Position numbers and translations under genes: made by a program. From positions 3,864,001 to 3,928,000 of the forward strand of contig CM072335.1 of assembly GCA_036874045.1 (NCBI GenBank): a DNA stretch of 64,000 nt, written 5' to 3'. Each line of letters begins with the position of its first letter. Position 1 is the first letter of the stretch. The notes below the pieces were generated by a model, which was not told where the DNA came from, ran no database searches, and saw only the letters and a list, made by a program, of their open reading frames with translations. This DNA comes from Cymodocea nodosa. Taxonomy: Eukaryota; Streptophyta; Magnoliopsida; Alismatales; Cymodoceaceae. Positions 35,592-47,442 of the stretch are shown here, piece after piece.

Positions 35592-35702
35592 CGAACACGT
35601 GTATATATGGTAGAATTGCACGTGCAATTTATTTAGATAGTAATAGTACATGACGCTGTTGGAGGTCTTGTTACTTCTTCCCATGCAATCGATGGCGATT
35701 GA

Positions 35703-36120
35703 TCAATGGCACCAGTGTTTGCAGTGCCTCTTCCCACCGTACCAGATGTAGCCTCCGCAACACCACGAGTGGACGTCGCAGCGGCACCAGTGGGAGCAGT
35801 GCTTCTTGCCATCGTACCAGATGTAGCCGCCGCAGCAGTATTTGCAGCTTCCACGGGCGCCGTCCACTTCCACCTCATCTGAATTCAATATCCCAGATCA
35901 ACTAATTAATGACATCAGCCAGGCATAGAAATACGTGTGTATCTATTAGACAAGGGAAAGCATATATAGATCGATCAATATTGCAGTATGTATGGGTGCT
36001 AATTAATTAACCAGTGTATTCTTCTTGGATGTCTTCTTCGGCAGCAAGCACGTCGGAGGAGATGAGTAGGAGGGCCGCCACCATCACGGCCAGGACGACA
36101 GGAAGTCTTTTTGGTGCCAT
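35703..36120 (-). CDS. CRP3: divergent Cys/His/Trp-rich peptide precursor (two exons)
   Basis: Exon 1 is 36012-36120, exon 2 is 35703-35878, with a 133-nt phase-1 intron. The product is 94 residues and all ten cysteines are kept. It is the only copy with changes in the Cys domain: Gly71 to Asp and Thr81 to Ile, plus Lys at position 4 and Ile at 31. Its TATA box is also damaged (TGTAAATA, 36198-36205) and a long GT tract lies upstream. The gene may be weakly expressed, expressed elsewhere, or beginning to decay. The 3' UTR and frame are intact, so it is not yet a pseudogene. Confidence 0.75.
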
Positions 36121-36197
36121 TGATCGATCTGTCGTGTAACTAGCGAACTTGAACTGATGTGTTTGGGAGATGTCTTCGCCGTATCTATACCGGGCCC

Positions 36198-36205
36198 TAT
36201 TTACA
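36198..36205 (-). promoter_or_regulatory. Mutated TATA box of CRP3
   Basis: The minus strand reads TGTAAATA where the other five paralogues have TATAAATA. The position relative to the ATG (78 nt) is unchanged. Confidence 0.65.
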
Positions 36206-36401
36206 GCGTAACATCTTGACAAGTACAAATTAATATGTAATTAAGATTAAGAAGCAGATATGCATGGTTACCTTAAACGAAATTAATTACGTGCCAATGA
36301 TCAAAATCTGTGGGTACGTACTCTTGAAGTGAATTATTTCAGTCTTCGATTCCACGAGAAAACTCTTATATATGATCGATTACGTGTGCCCCTAGAATAT
36401 A

Positions 36402-36405
<4 letters not shown>

Positions 36406-36492
<87 letters not shown>
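36406..36492. repeat. GT microsatellite (87 bp) upstream of CRP3
   Basis: About 43 uninterrupted TG dinucleotides, 286 bp upstream of the CRP3 start. The other units have only short TGTGTG or AT tracts at this site. The long Cys-Val ORFs through it are artefacts of the repeat. Confidence 0.95.
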
Positions 36493-36495
<3 letters not shown>

Positions 36496-36836
36496 ATCGA
36501 GTGTTCTGAAAAATCTGCAAGTTCCATCTATCTTACATGTAATGAAAAATTAATCTTATACAAATCCAAATATATATATGATGATCTATGGAAGACGCAT
36601 GTGCTTACGTTATACATCGAAGATTTCTCACGTTTCTTGCTGCCCATGCATATATATTGTATATGTGTTAAACCCTCACTTTGGTATGCATTGATTTTAA
36701 TATATAAATAATCAAATTGGTATATTGAATTTATAAGATTTATAAATCTATATTAAATTTGGTATAGTATTTTTTGATACACTGATTTTGTAATTTGGTA
36801 TATTAAAAAGTATAGTCAAATGCTGTTGCTTAGAAG

Positions 36837-36957
36837 GTCAAATCTGAGGATGCGCTTCTGTGGAGCGACCATTTGTTTTGGACTCCAAAAGTCAAAGAAG
36901 CATGCTTCAAACCACTTGTCTTACCAACGATTTCATGGATGTTAATATTTCTATTTT
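36837..36957. repeat. 115-bp core repeat, copy 8 of 13
   Basis: Full-length type upstream of CRP3, with a few private changes (CTGAGGATGCG, GGAGCGACC). Confidence 0.8.
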
Positions 36958-37060
36958 AATTCAAATATATGTCTGACGTCTGACTATTTGTCCTTTAGGT
37001 TTCATTCTATTCATCCTGATCTTACATATAATGTCTTTACCTAATTTAATTAAATATGAA

Positions 37061-37520
37061 TAAATTATAAAATACTAATTTTACTATTTGTTAAAATATT
37101 TTTTTATCTTAATAATTATTTATTGATTAATTAAAAGACCTCTCAAGAGTTAATAAACAAACTCTTTGTCTTACATCTTTTGAAGAATGTCTCATATTAA
37201 TCATATATGTTGTATTACAAAAGGATTATCAAATATAATTTTAGTATTTATAAAAGAAGTTTATGTAAAGTATTGTTGCAAAACTTATAAAGCAAATAAC
37301 AAATGATATCAAATGTCGGCCAACATATATATTCTAAACATTTCCATATTTAAGATAACTTAGATAATTTAAGCTTATATACGAGAGTATCAATATTTCA
37401 GATAGTTTATGTTGATATTTAGACTCTTATTCATAAATATCACATGTTTTTGATTTCTCTAGTAACATATTCAAGTATATTTGTATTAATTTAGAAGTTT
37501 ATATGTTCAAACTTATTTGG
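37061..37520. other. AT-rich non-coding stretch preceding a tandem array
   Basis: Contains GACCTCTCAAGAGTTAATAA (about 37138), which matches GGCCTCTCAAGAGTTGACAA at about 48704. In both places this precedes a tandem array of related units, so the two regions belong to one repeat family. No coding frame. Confidence 0.55.
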
Positions 37521-38070
37521 TATTATAAACAGTTTAGGTTCATATTTAGGAACATTTAATATCATTTTATCTATTTTAATTTCATTGCTTTCCTTTTAAG
37601 GTCAAATATATTTTTTATAGATAGTTTATGCTATTATTTAGCAGTATTTAATGTACTTTTTATATGTTTTTTATAAACAGTTTATATTCTTATTTAGGAG
37701 ATTTTAATATATTTTATACATTTTTTTATAAAATGTTTATATTCTTATTTAGGAGTATTTAATATTTTCTATATATTTTTTATAAACAATTTATAATCTT
37801 GTTTAGGTGTATTTAATATCTTTTATAAACAATTTATACTCTTATTTAGAAATATTTAATATATTTTATCTATTTTTATAAATAATTTATACTTTTATTT
37901 TAGATTATTTAATATATTCATTATTTTTTAAATAATAGTTTATACTCTTATTTAAGAGTATTTAATATATTTTATATTTTTTTATAAAAAATTTATACTC
38001 TTGTTTAAGAGTATTTAAAATATTTTTTATAAATAGTTTATACTCTTATTTTGGAGTATTGAATATATAT
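37521..38070. repeat. Degenerate tandem array, unit about 45-60 bp (about 10 units)
   Basis: Unit AGTTTATACTCTTATTTAGG then AGTATTTAATATATTTTATA with a T-rich spacer. It is related to the 79-bp array at 48.96-49.64 kb (AGTTTAGGCTCATATCTAGG, AGCATT). Two isolated units occur at 26.58-26.66 kb. Confidence 0.7.
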
Positions 38071-38394
38071 ATATGTTGGGTGCATTGGGGTTAGACATTT
38101 TGTAAATGTTGGGTGGCATTTCTCCCTTTTAAAAATATTAATACATTGTATTTTAAAATCATAATCATCTCTTCTTTTTGTCATTAATCAGAAAAATGAT
38201 TACAAAGTTAATATATGAGAGAAAATTTACAGCAAACTTTTTATAAACTTTGAGTTAACTCTAAAAACATTTTACCACAATGAAGACCATATATCAACAT
38301 AAACAAAATGATCCAAATATTTGTCTATATATTTTACGATGGAGGACCATGCAGACCATGTAACGTCTATATTATTTAAGAAGCTCTAACTCGT
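38071..38394. other. AT-rich spacer, nothing recognised
   Basis: Opens with an AT run and GTTGGGTGCATTGGGGTTAG. No coding frame, RNA gene or repeat shared with the rest of the window. Confidence 0.4.
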
Positions 38395-38670
38395 TTAAGA
38401 TGGAAAAAAGTCTCTTTATATAAAGAGCTTGAAGATATTGTCTTTTTTAAATTTAGTAGTAATTTTAAATTTATTATTTTAAAATTTAAAATTTATTAAA
38501 TAGTACATTTCCAGTGATTTCGTGTAACTACACAAATACCATAGAATTCTCGTTGTTACTCATCATTTCCATTGTGTGTATAAACAAGCGTCCCATCATT
38601 CACATTTCCCACTGTTTCAAGCATTTCTCATTGTTTCGTTGCCGACAGAAAACGAGTACAAATGGGACAA
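38395..38670. repeat. Second copy of the 11460-11749 block
   Basis: Same order as at 11460 and again directly followed by a divergent-type core repeat. This shows that block plus core repeat moved as one unit. Confidence 0.7.
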
Positions 38671-38786
38671 GTCAAATCTGTGGAAGCGCGGGGGAAACCA
38701 TTTGTCTTGGAGTCCGTAAGTCAAAGAAGCGTACTTCAAAGCACTTGTCTTACCAACGATTTCATGGATGTTAATATTTCTATTTC
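38671..38786. repeat. 115-bp core repeat, copy 9 of 13 (divergent type)
   Basis: Sister of copy 4, with GGAAGCGCGGGGGAAACC and GAGTCCGTAAGTC. An ATG seven codons before the VEARGKPFVLES stretch opens a frame on the plus strand, but the copy at 11750 does not keep the same reading. Confidence 0.7.
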
Positions 38787-40103
38787 AATTCAAATGTATG
38801 TCTGACTATTTGTCCTTCAGGTTGCATTCGATTCATCCTGATCTTAAATATAAAGTCTTTACTTGATTTAATAAAATACGAATTAATTATAAGATTATGT
38901 AAAATAGTAAATTTACTATTTAAGTTATTTAGGTTTAGTTACTTGCATGATGTCTTAAAGAATTTTAATTTTAAAGCTTGTAATCATAAAAATTCAAATA
39001 TTAATTGTATGATTTAATTTCTTACACGTGAATTATTATCATCAATCAAACATATAAATCTAAAAGTAACGTAGAAGATCAACCATGCATTCATATCAAG
39101 TAAAATACAGTTGCCATATTTTAGTTGGATAGTCTCTTGTACATGTTATAACTTTCACCATATAAGCAAAATGTGCATGAAATATTTTTGACATAAATGA
39201 CACATTCTAAAATTTCTTTTCCTTCTCTCTCATTTATTCTCCTTATCATAATCTTAAATAGTTATTTATTAATTTTACTAGGGTCTGTATAAAATTTTTG
39301 TCATCTCTTCTTTCTCTCCTTTTTCCTTCACAATGCTACAAATAAATTTAGATGAAAAAAATACCCGTTAATCTATACTTGAATTTGCCATACATTGCGT
39401 GCAACACATCAACAATATTCCAAGTCCATATATTACGCATATCCAAAAGAAAGCCACCTACAAAATTCCATCATTTGGAAATAAAGAATTAGAACTTTCA
39501 AAAAATGTACAATTATTACTATTACAACTAAATTTATATATATGTCATTTTAGGCATATAATTAAACCTAATCTCCCATTCCATCTCCAAAACGTGCAAT
39601 TTCCTAGTATTTATTATATTAAGCTAATAGAGGAATTCCTTTAACAATTATTCAAAAAATTCCACACATATTCCACAACCTCCAATGCTCATTTGTAAAT
39701 ATTCAAGGCAGGATGATACAAAATGGATTAACATCACCCTTAGCAAGATCCATTTTAATTAATTTATGTTCTTGAATTTTATCTCTTGTGCAAGCATGCA
39801 AAATTAGCACACCAATGAAGGTCACCTCCTATGTATTCTTGAAAGGGTTCAAAATTAACGTATGGAATTGGACGATTGATTTTCGTAAGGATGCTTTGAT
39901 TTGATTGCAGTAATTTCTTATCTTTTCAAGAAAGAAAAACAATCTTCTTGAAAAGATTAGATTATCAATACAATTAATGGCATCTTTCTCGTACCATTTG
40001 TGTGCATTAATTAAATAGGAGTTTGATCCCACAACGACGTTTATTAGTTAAATATCATATTTATCAAAGGTACGTCGTACAATAAGAAGAAAGCTCGAAG
40101 GCT

Positions 40104-40109
40104 TTTATT
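40104..40109 (-). terminator. Polyadenylation signal of CRP4
   Basis: AATAAA, minus strand. The palindrome upstream of it is imperfect here (TTTCACGTGCAA). Confidence 0.6.
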
Positions 40110-40220
40110 CGAACACGTGTATATATGGTAGAATTTCACGTGCAATTTATTTAGATGGTAATACTACATGGTGCTGATCGAGCTGCCGTTCCTTCTTCCC
40201 GTGGGATCGACGGCGATTGA

Positions 40221-40637
40221 TCAGTGGCACCAGTGCTTGCAGTGCCTCTTCCCACCGTACCAGGTGTAGCCTCCACAGCACCACGAGTGGACGCCACAGC
40301 GGCACCAGTGGGAGCAGTGCTTCTTGCCATCGTACCAGATGTAGCCGCCGCAGCAGTACTTGCAGCTTCCACGGGCGCCGTCCACTTCCACCTCATCTGA
40401 ATTCAATATCCCAGATCAACTAATTAATGACATCAGCCAGGCATAGAAATACATGTCCATCCATAACAAAAGGGAAAGCATATATAGATCGATCAATATT
40501 GCAGTTGTATGGGTGCTAATTAATTAACCAGTGTATTCTTCTTGGATGTCTTCTTCGGCAGCAAGCACGTCGGAGGAGATGAGCAGGAGGGCCGCCACCA
40601 TCACGGCCAGGACGACGGGAAGTCTTTTTGGTGCCAT
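40221..40637 (-). CDS. CRP4: secreted Cys/His/Trp-rich peptide precursor (two exons)
   Basis: Exon 1 is 40529-40637 and exon 2 is 40221-40396. The intron is 132 nt, one shorter than in the other copies. The 94-residue product has Lys4 and Ile31 like CRP3, but its Cys domain is identical to CRP1. Exon 2 differs from CRP1 at several third positions (for example TGC/TGT at Cys70 and Cys77, CGT/CGC at Arg69), all silent. The TATA box is intact at 40715-40722. Spacing to CRP5 is 3786 bp from start codon to start codon, the shortest in the array, and gives the basic repeat period. Confidence 0.85.
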
Positions 40638-40714
40638 TGATCGATCTGTCGTGTAACCAGCGAACTTGAACTGATGTGTTTGGGAGATGTCTTCGCCGTA
40701 TCTATACCGGCCCC

Positions 40715-40722
40715 TATTTATA
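40715..40722 (-). promoter_or_regulatory. TATA box of CRP4
   Basis: TATAAATA, minus strand, 78 nt upstream of the ATG. Confidence 0.75.
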
Positions 40723-40929
40723 GCGCAACATCTTGACAAGTTCAAATTAATAAGTAATTAAGATTAAGAAGCAGATATGCGTGGTTAGCTTAAACGACAT
40801 TAATTACGAGCCCAAGTTCAAAATCTGTGGGTACCTAATCCGGAAGCGAATTATTTAAGTCTTCGATTCCACGAGAAAACTCTTATATATGTTCGTCGAT
40901 TACGTGTGCCCTGGAATATATGTGTGTGA

Positions 40930-40930
<1 letters not shown>

Positions 40931-40962
<32 letters not shown>
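40931..40962. repeat. AT microsatellite upstream of CRP4
   Basis: About 15 TA dinucleotides at the same relative site as the GT tract upstream of CRP3. Confidence 0.85.
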
Positions 40963-40964
<2 letters not shown>

Positions 40965-41329
40965 TAGAATCGAGTGTTCAGAAAAATCTGCAAGTTCCAT
41001 CTATCTTACATATAATGAAAAATTAACCTTATACAAATCCAAATATATGTATGATGATCTATGGAAGACGCATGTGCTACGTTATACATCGATCCTCCAT
41101 ACACATGCATGGAAGATTTCTCACCTTTCTTGCTGCCCATGCATATATATTGTATATGTGTTAAACCCTCACTTTGGTATGCATTGATTTTGATATATTA
41201 AATAATCAAATTGTTATATTGAATTTATAAAATTTAAAAATTTATATTAAATTTGAATAATATTTTTCGATATATTGATTTTGTAATTTGGTATATTAAT
41301 AATTATAGTCAAATCCTATTGCTTGGAAA

Positions 41330-41449
41330 GTCAAATCTGTGGATGTGCTTCTGCGGAGCAACCATTTGTTTTGGACTCCATAAATCAAAGAAGCCTGGTT
41401 CAAACCACTTGTCTTACCAACGATTTCATGGACGTTAATATTTCTATTT
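41330..41449. repeat. 115-bp core repeat, copy 10 of 13
   Basis: Full-length type, closest to copy 1 at 7686 (both have GATGTGCTTCTGCGGAGC). Confidence 0.8.
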
Positions 41450-42145
41450 CAATTCAAATATATGTCTGAGATCTGACTATTTGTCCTTTAGGTTTCATTC
41501 GATTCATCCTGATCTTCATATAATGACTTTACTTGATTTAATTAAATACGAATTAATTATATGTTTATGTAAAATATTACTTTTACTATTTAAATTTAGT
41601 TAGTTGCGTGATTTCTTAAAGAATTTAAATTTTTAAGCTTGTGATTATAAAAATTCAAATATTAATTGTATGATTTAATTACTTACATGTGAATTATTAT
41701 CATCAATCGAACATATAAATCTTAAAGGAAAGTAAAAGATCAACCATGGGTGCATATCAAATAAAATATGTTAAGAGTGAGTTGACTACGAACAACAGCG
41801 AAGAATGCATAATATCATCATTTTGCTCGCTTAAGACCTCTTTCAGGTTTTTGTTCTTCCTGATGAAAGGCACTTGCACTTACGTACCATAGTATAATTT
41901 CTTTATCTGTTATAGTTGTAAATTTAGTTGTAACTTTTTTAAATTTAAATTAGATATAAAATTGGTTTTGATTTCCTTACATCTTTTTATTGATCAATGA
42001 TTCAAAAGAAACCCAAGGAGATGGCCTTAGAGAAGGTTGACCTCGAAAGATGATTATTACCAAACCCTTGTGCCCTCGGCATGACATATATGGCAGAAGA
42101 TAATAATGGTTACGGTACATGAGTCTCAATCCTATTGCTTGGAAG

Positions 42146-42255
42146 GTCAAATCTGTGGATGTGCTTCCGTGGAGCAACCATTTGTTTTGGGCTCCATAAG
42201 TCAAAGAAGCACACTTGTCTTACCAACGATTTCATGGATGTTAATATTTCTATTT
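42146..42255. repeat. 115-bp core repeat, copy 11 of 13
   Basis: Deletion-subfamily member, like 8512 and 22681. Confidence 0.8.
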
Positions 42256-43888
42256 CAATTCAAATATATGCCTGATGTCTGACTATTTGTCCTCAAGCTT
42301 TCATTCGATTCATCCTGATCTTACATATAATGTCTTTATTTAATTTAATTACATACGAATTAATTATACGATTATGTAAAATATTAATTTTACTATTTAA
42401 TTTATAAATGTTTAGTTACTTGCGTGATGTCATAAAGAATTTAAATTTTAAAGCTTGTTATCATAAAAATTCAAATACTAATTGTATGATTTAATTTCTT
42501 ACCTGTGAATTATTATCACAAATCAAACATATGAATCTTAAAGTAAAGTAGAAGATCAACCATGCATGCATATCAAGTAAAATACAGTTGCCATATTTTA
42601 GTTGGAAACTGTCTTCTACATGTTACAACTTTCACCAAATAAGCAAAATGTGCATGAAATGTTTTTCACATAAATAACACATTCTTACGTTCTTTTCTTC
42701 CTTCTCTTTTCACATTTTATTCTTTATTCATTTTCTCTTCCTATGTTCCTCTCTACTTTCAACCTTTCTCTCTCCTTTATTCTCCTTATCTTAATCTTAA
42801 ATAGTTATTTATTAAGTTTACATGGGCCTGTATAAGTTTTTGACAACTCCTCTTTCTTTCCTTTTTCCTTCATAATGGTACAAATAGATTTAGATGAACA
42901 AAATACCCGCTAGTTCAAACTTGAATTTGCTGTACATTGCATGCAACACATCTACAATATTCCAAGTCCATATATGATGAATATCCAAAAGAAAGCCACC
43001 GACAAACTTCTATTATTTTGAAATATAGAATTAGATCTTTCAAAAAACGTACAATTATTACTATAATAACTAAATTTATATATATGTCATTTTAGGCTTA
43101 TAATTAAGCTTAATCTCCCATTCCATCTCTTAAACCTCCAATTTCCTAGTATTTATTATATTAAGCTAAAAGAACAATTGGGTTAACAATTATTCAAAAA
43201 ATTCCACACATATTCCTCAATCTCCAATGCTCATTTTTATATATTCAAGACAGGATGATACAAGAATGGATTAACATCACCCTTAACAAGATCCATTTTA
43301 ATTAATTTATGTTCTTGAATTTTATCTCTTGTGCAAGCATGCAAAATTTGCACACCATATTTATTTTTCTAATGAAGGTCACCTCCTATGTATTCTTGAG
43401 AGGGTTCAAAATTAATGCATGGATTTGGACCTTTGATTTTTGTAGGGATGGTTTGACTTGATTGTAGTAATTTGTTAACTTTTCAAGAAACAAAAACTAA
43501 CTTCTTGCAAAATTAGATTATCAATACAATTAATGGCATCTTTCTCCTACCACTTGTGTGCATTAATTAAATATGAGTTTGATCCCTCGGCGACCTTTCT
43601 TAATTATATTAAAGAAAAAACTTGAATGTAGATATTCACAGTATTTTTTTACTACGGTCGTCTAAAATTGTATTCAAATTTATTCTTGTTATATCGTTTT
43701 GACTATGGCTGCAAGAATTACATGTCTGATGTCACATATATATTGAAATTTAAAAGTAAAATGCTTAAGCTTAGAGTTAGAGGCTGGATATCGAATTATC
43801 GATCACGCACGTGTAGCCCAACATTAAGTTTAATCATACCATAATTATATCAAAGTACGTCGTACAAGAAGAAGAAAGCTCGAAGGCT

Positions 43889-43894
43889 TTTATT
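43889..43894 (-). terminator. Polyadenylation signal of CRP5
   Basis: AATAAA, minus strand, with the perfect palindrome AATTGCACGTGCAATT at 43917-43932 between stop and signal. Confidence 0.6.
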
Positions 43895-44005
43895 CGAAAA
43901 CGTGTATATATGGTAGAATTGCACGTGCAATTTATTTAGATGGTAATACTACATGGTGCTGATCGAGCTAACGTTCCTTCTTCCCGTGGGATCGTCGGCG
44001 ATTGA

Positions 44006-44423
44006 TCAGTGGCACCAGTGCTTGCAGTGCCTCTTCCCACCGTACCAGGTGTAGCCTCCGCAGCACCACGAGTGGACGCCGCAACGACACCAGTGGGAGC
44101 AGTGCTTCTTGCCATCGTACCAGATGTAGCCGCCGCAGCAGTACTTGCAGCTTCCACGGGCGCCGTCCACTTCCACCTCATCTGAATTCAATATCCCAGA
44201 TCAACTAATTAATGACATCAGCCAGGCGAAGAAATACATGTCTATCTATTAGACAAGAGAAAGCATATATAGATCGATCAATATTGCAGTATATATAGGT
44301 GCTAATTAATCTACCAGTGTATTCTTCCTGCATGTCTTCTTCGGCCGCCAGCACATCGGAGGAGATGAGCAGGAGGGCCGCCACCATCACGGCCAGGACG
44401 ACAGGAAGTCTTCTTGGTGCCAT
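44006..44423 (-). CDS. CRP5: secreted Cys/His/Trp-rich peptide precursor (two exons)
   Basis: Exon 1 is 44315-44423, exon 2 is 44006-44181, with a 133-nt phase-1 GT-AG intron. The product is 94 residues and identical to CRP1 and CRP2, including Arg4 and Met31. The intron also shares the GGTGCTAATTAATCTACC end with CRP1 and CRP2, so it groups with them although CRP3 and CRP4 lie between. The TATA box is at 44501-44508. The upstream in-frame extension toward 44531 lacks an ATG. Confidence 0.85.
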
Positions 44424-44500
44424 TGATCGATCTGTCGTGCAACCAGCGAGTTTGAACTGATGTGTTTGGGAGATGTCTCCGCCGTATCTATACCGGGCCC

Positions 44501-44508
44501 TATTTATA
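44501..44508 (-). promoter_or_regulatory. TATA box of CRP5
   Basis: TATAAATA, minus strand, 78 nt upstream of the ATG. Confidence 0.75.
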
Positions 44509-45070
44509 GCGCAACATCTTGACAAGTACAAATTAATAAGTAATTAAAATTAAGAAGCAGATATGCACGGTTAGCTTAAACGACGTTAATTACGAGCCCA
44601 AGATCGAAATCTGTGGGTAGGTAATCCGGAAGCGAATTATTTCAGTCTTCGATTCCACGACAAAACTCTTATATATGATCAATTGCGTGTGCCCCTAGGA
44701 TATGTGTGTGTATGTGTACATATATATATATATATATAATCGAGTGTTCAGAAAAATCTGCAAGTTCCATCTATCTTACATATAATGAAAAATTAACCTT
44801 ATACAAATCCCAATATATATATGATGAACTATGGAAGACGGATGTGCTTACGTTATACATCGATCCTCCATACACATGCATGGAAGATTTTTCACATTTC
44901 TTGCTGCCGATGCATATATATTGTATGTGTTAAACCCTCACTTTGTTATGCAGTGATTTTGATATATTAAATTATAGAATTGGTATGGTGATTTTATAAA
45001 ATTTAAAAATTTATATTAAATTTGGTATATATTTTTTTGATATATTGATTTTGTAATTTGCTATATTAAC

Positions 45071-45509
45071 AAGTGTAGCCAAATCATATCATTAATCGAC
45101 ATATTATAAACGGATCATAGGCTATGAGTGATGCTTAGACTACCTCATTCTCTCATTGGTATAACACAATTTTAGTTAGATTAAGATGTCAAGTACGAAA
45201 CTTGATTTTGTACGACATGATTTAGTTGATAGTGATAAACTTGATGTATTAAATTCCACAAATGGACTTCATGTTGAAATGTATTAGCTTCTAGATTTTG
45301 TACGTGGAATATATAATTAGCACCGTGTGTCTCTAATTGTAAATAAATATTTTAGATTCATGGAAGGATCCACCTAAATAGCCTATAATTTCACATGTAG
45401 AGATCCATTTAAATTAAAAATAGCTAGTGTTTATTGACCTCGAAAGATGATTATTACCAACGTCTTATGCCCTAGGTATGACCTTGAGTTTATATGTCAT
45501 ATATGGAAG
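45071..45509. other. Spacer with no supported feature
   Basis: Not shared with the other units by eye. AT-rich, without a coding frame of note. It ends with a short array-like string (GACCTCGAAAGATGATTATTA) just before the core repeat. Confidence 0.4.
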
Positions 45510-45629
45510 GTCAAATCTGTGGATGCGCTTCCGTGGAACAACCATTTGTTTTGGACTCCATGCGTCAAAGAAGCATGCTTCAAACCACTTGTCTTACCAA
45601 CGATTTCATGGATGTTAATATTTCTATTT
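45510..45629. repeat. 115-bp core repeat, copy 12 of 13
   Basis: Full-length, non-divergent type (GGATGCGCTTCCGTGG). It stands at the start of the 45.5-48.7 kb duplicate, whereas its positional partner at 11750 is the divergent type. Confidence 0.8.
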
Positions 45630-47147
45630 CATTTCGAATCATATGTCTGACTATATGTCCTTTATGTTCCGTTCGATTCAATTGAAACACAAGTTCGGTT
45701 AAATCAAACTTAAAAAAAAAAAGGGTAAGATGTGTTCTATTGAAACACAAGTTCGGTCAGATTGAACTTTTGTTTTTTTTTTAAAAAATAAAAGATTAAA
45801 AAAAAGGGAGGGAAAAGTGGAGATGAGATTTAAAATATAAGTCTTTAAAATTAAGAGTATAAATAACTAAGAAGAAATTAGAATACCCAAAGTGAAAACT
45901 GAATATTTGGATATTCTATAAAAAATGTCAAAAATGAAAGTTAAAAAATGTTTTAAAAATAACCTCATATATCTAAATTGAATTTGACTATTTAGGCATG
46001 AGTATGGGTGACAAAATGGAAAATTAAACATTTTTAGTATAGATCATATTACTCCCCAAAATGTTAAAATGTTCCTAGATAAGTAACTAAAATATCTGAA
46101 AATATAAAATACTTCATGACATCAAATATATAATTTGACACAAATTTATATTGACATCAAAATATAAAAGTAAACGCAAAGTACACATAATTGGATTGCC
46201 AAAATACCCTTGGTTATACCATAATGAAATAAAACAAAATACAAAAAAAAAGTGAGATGCTTTAGATATGAAAGCATATTCAAAAGAAAATTTAATTTGT
46301 CTTTTTGGATATGAGATTTGAATATCTAAAATGAAGTCAAAATTAAAACAAATATTTTAAATGCAAGACATTTTACATCAAGGAACTAAAATTTAAAAAA
46401 GAAATACAATAAAAAGTAAATCAAAATTAAATACTTTACAAACTAAACATCTAAAATAAGGAATTGAAATCTAAGAATAACTAGAATATAAAAGGCACAC
46501 TTGACATTTATAAAATGTCAGTTGGTGTACCAACATTTATAAATGTTAGGTGAGAACTTGGCATTTGTTGAGTATAGTGAAAGGAAAAACATATAATAAA
46601 AAATAATAATAATATGGAAATGTAGCAATCAGTTTAAATTAAAATCTAGTTAGGCATTATATTTTTTCATATCCAAAATAATTAATTTCGTTTAGGCATT
46701 TAGATTTTATATCCTAATATATTTTTTTATATCTTTCATATATATAGTTTGAGATCGCGGTGTTGATTTTATATCTAATATATTTTATATCCTAATAAAT
46801 AATAATATGGAGAGAGTGAGTCTTCTTTTTCCTACGGCACTTACTGATTTTATAAGGGGGAGTGATGGCACCGACCAGCTCTTGTCGCGTAGTCGTGTAT
46901 GGCGAGTTTGGCCATCGTGCGCCCCTCTTTTTTTCGATTTTTCTTTTTTTCTCTTTTTTTAAAATTTCTTCTTCTTCTTCTTCTTCTTCTTTTGTTTAGG
47001 TGAATAGATTGCCCCTCCTCAAGAATAAATAATGAAATATTGAATTATCCGTTCTTGAGGATGATGATAATTGACCTCCTTTTTTTTTTTAAAGTTGAGA
47101 AAGATATCTTCTTGCGTCAATAAGTAAGTTTAACTTCATTACTTAGG

Positions 47148-47442
47148 TTCAGCCTTGGTCTCACCAAAATATCGATTTTATCTCTAGTCCGGTCGCATTG
47201 ATCTTATGCTCTGGTTGAACCGACAGATTAATCAGGTAGTATCGTACTTTTTTCTCGGTCAGACTAAGTTAGCCTAGTCGGTCTTATCGACATTTTACAA
47301 TAGTCCAACCGTCACTTGTCCAAGTCAAGCTGTAAAATATTGTATTAACTGAATATTTCAGTTTCCTGATGTATTTTCTCAAATTTAGTAAGACTATCTC
47401 CTCATGAATTCAAAGGATAGATATTATATATAAAAAACTTTG
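47148..47442. mobile_element. 295-bp insertion flanked by 9-bp direct repeats
   Basis: Absent from the copy at 13361. TTACTTAGG occurs at both edges (47139-47147 and 47443-47451) and only once at 13361-13369. A 9-bp duplication fits a Mutator-type insertion, but no terminal inverted repeats are visible. TTACTTAGG is also part of the neighbouring 45-bp repeat, so deletion by recombination in the other copy is an alternative. It includes CGGTCAGACTAAG and GGTTGAACCGACAG motifs like those at 655-935. Confidence 0.45.

Larger units (their letters stand above)
34377..37060. repeat. Peptide-array unit 3, main part (contains CRP3)
   Basis: Collinear with 9190-11420 of unit 1. It has a roughly 130-bp extra segment (about 35300-35460) before CRP3 and an expanded GT microsatellite upstream. 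It ends with the core repeat at 36837. CRP3 is the only supported coding region. Confidence 0.7.
38800..41770. repeat. Peptide-array unit 4 (contains CRP4)
   Basis: Collinear with unit 1 from about 8660 to 11420. A deletion removes the stretch equivalent to about 9965-10185, near 40045-40060. It ends with an upstream tract including the core repeat at 41330. No other coding region. Confidence 0.7.
41771..45070. repeat. Peptide-array unit 5 (contains CRP5)
   Basis: Starts with GAGTGAGTTGACTACGAAC and is collinear with unit 1 through to the upstream tract near 45070. The immediate junction with unit 4 shows the head-to-tail arrangement. CRP5 is the only supported gene. Confidence 0.75.

Noticed and set aside
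36329..36711. Long Cys-Val frames of 74 and 100 codons
   Set aside because: Created by the GT microsatellite, with no coding evidence.
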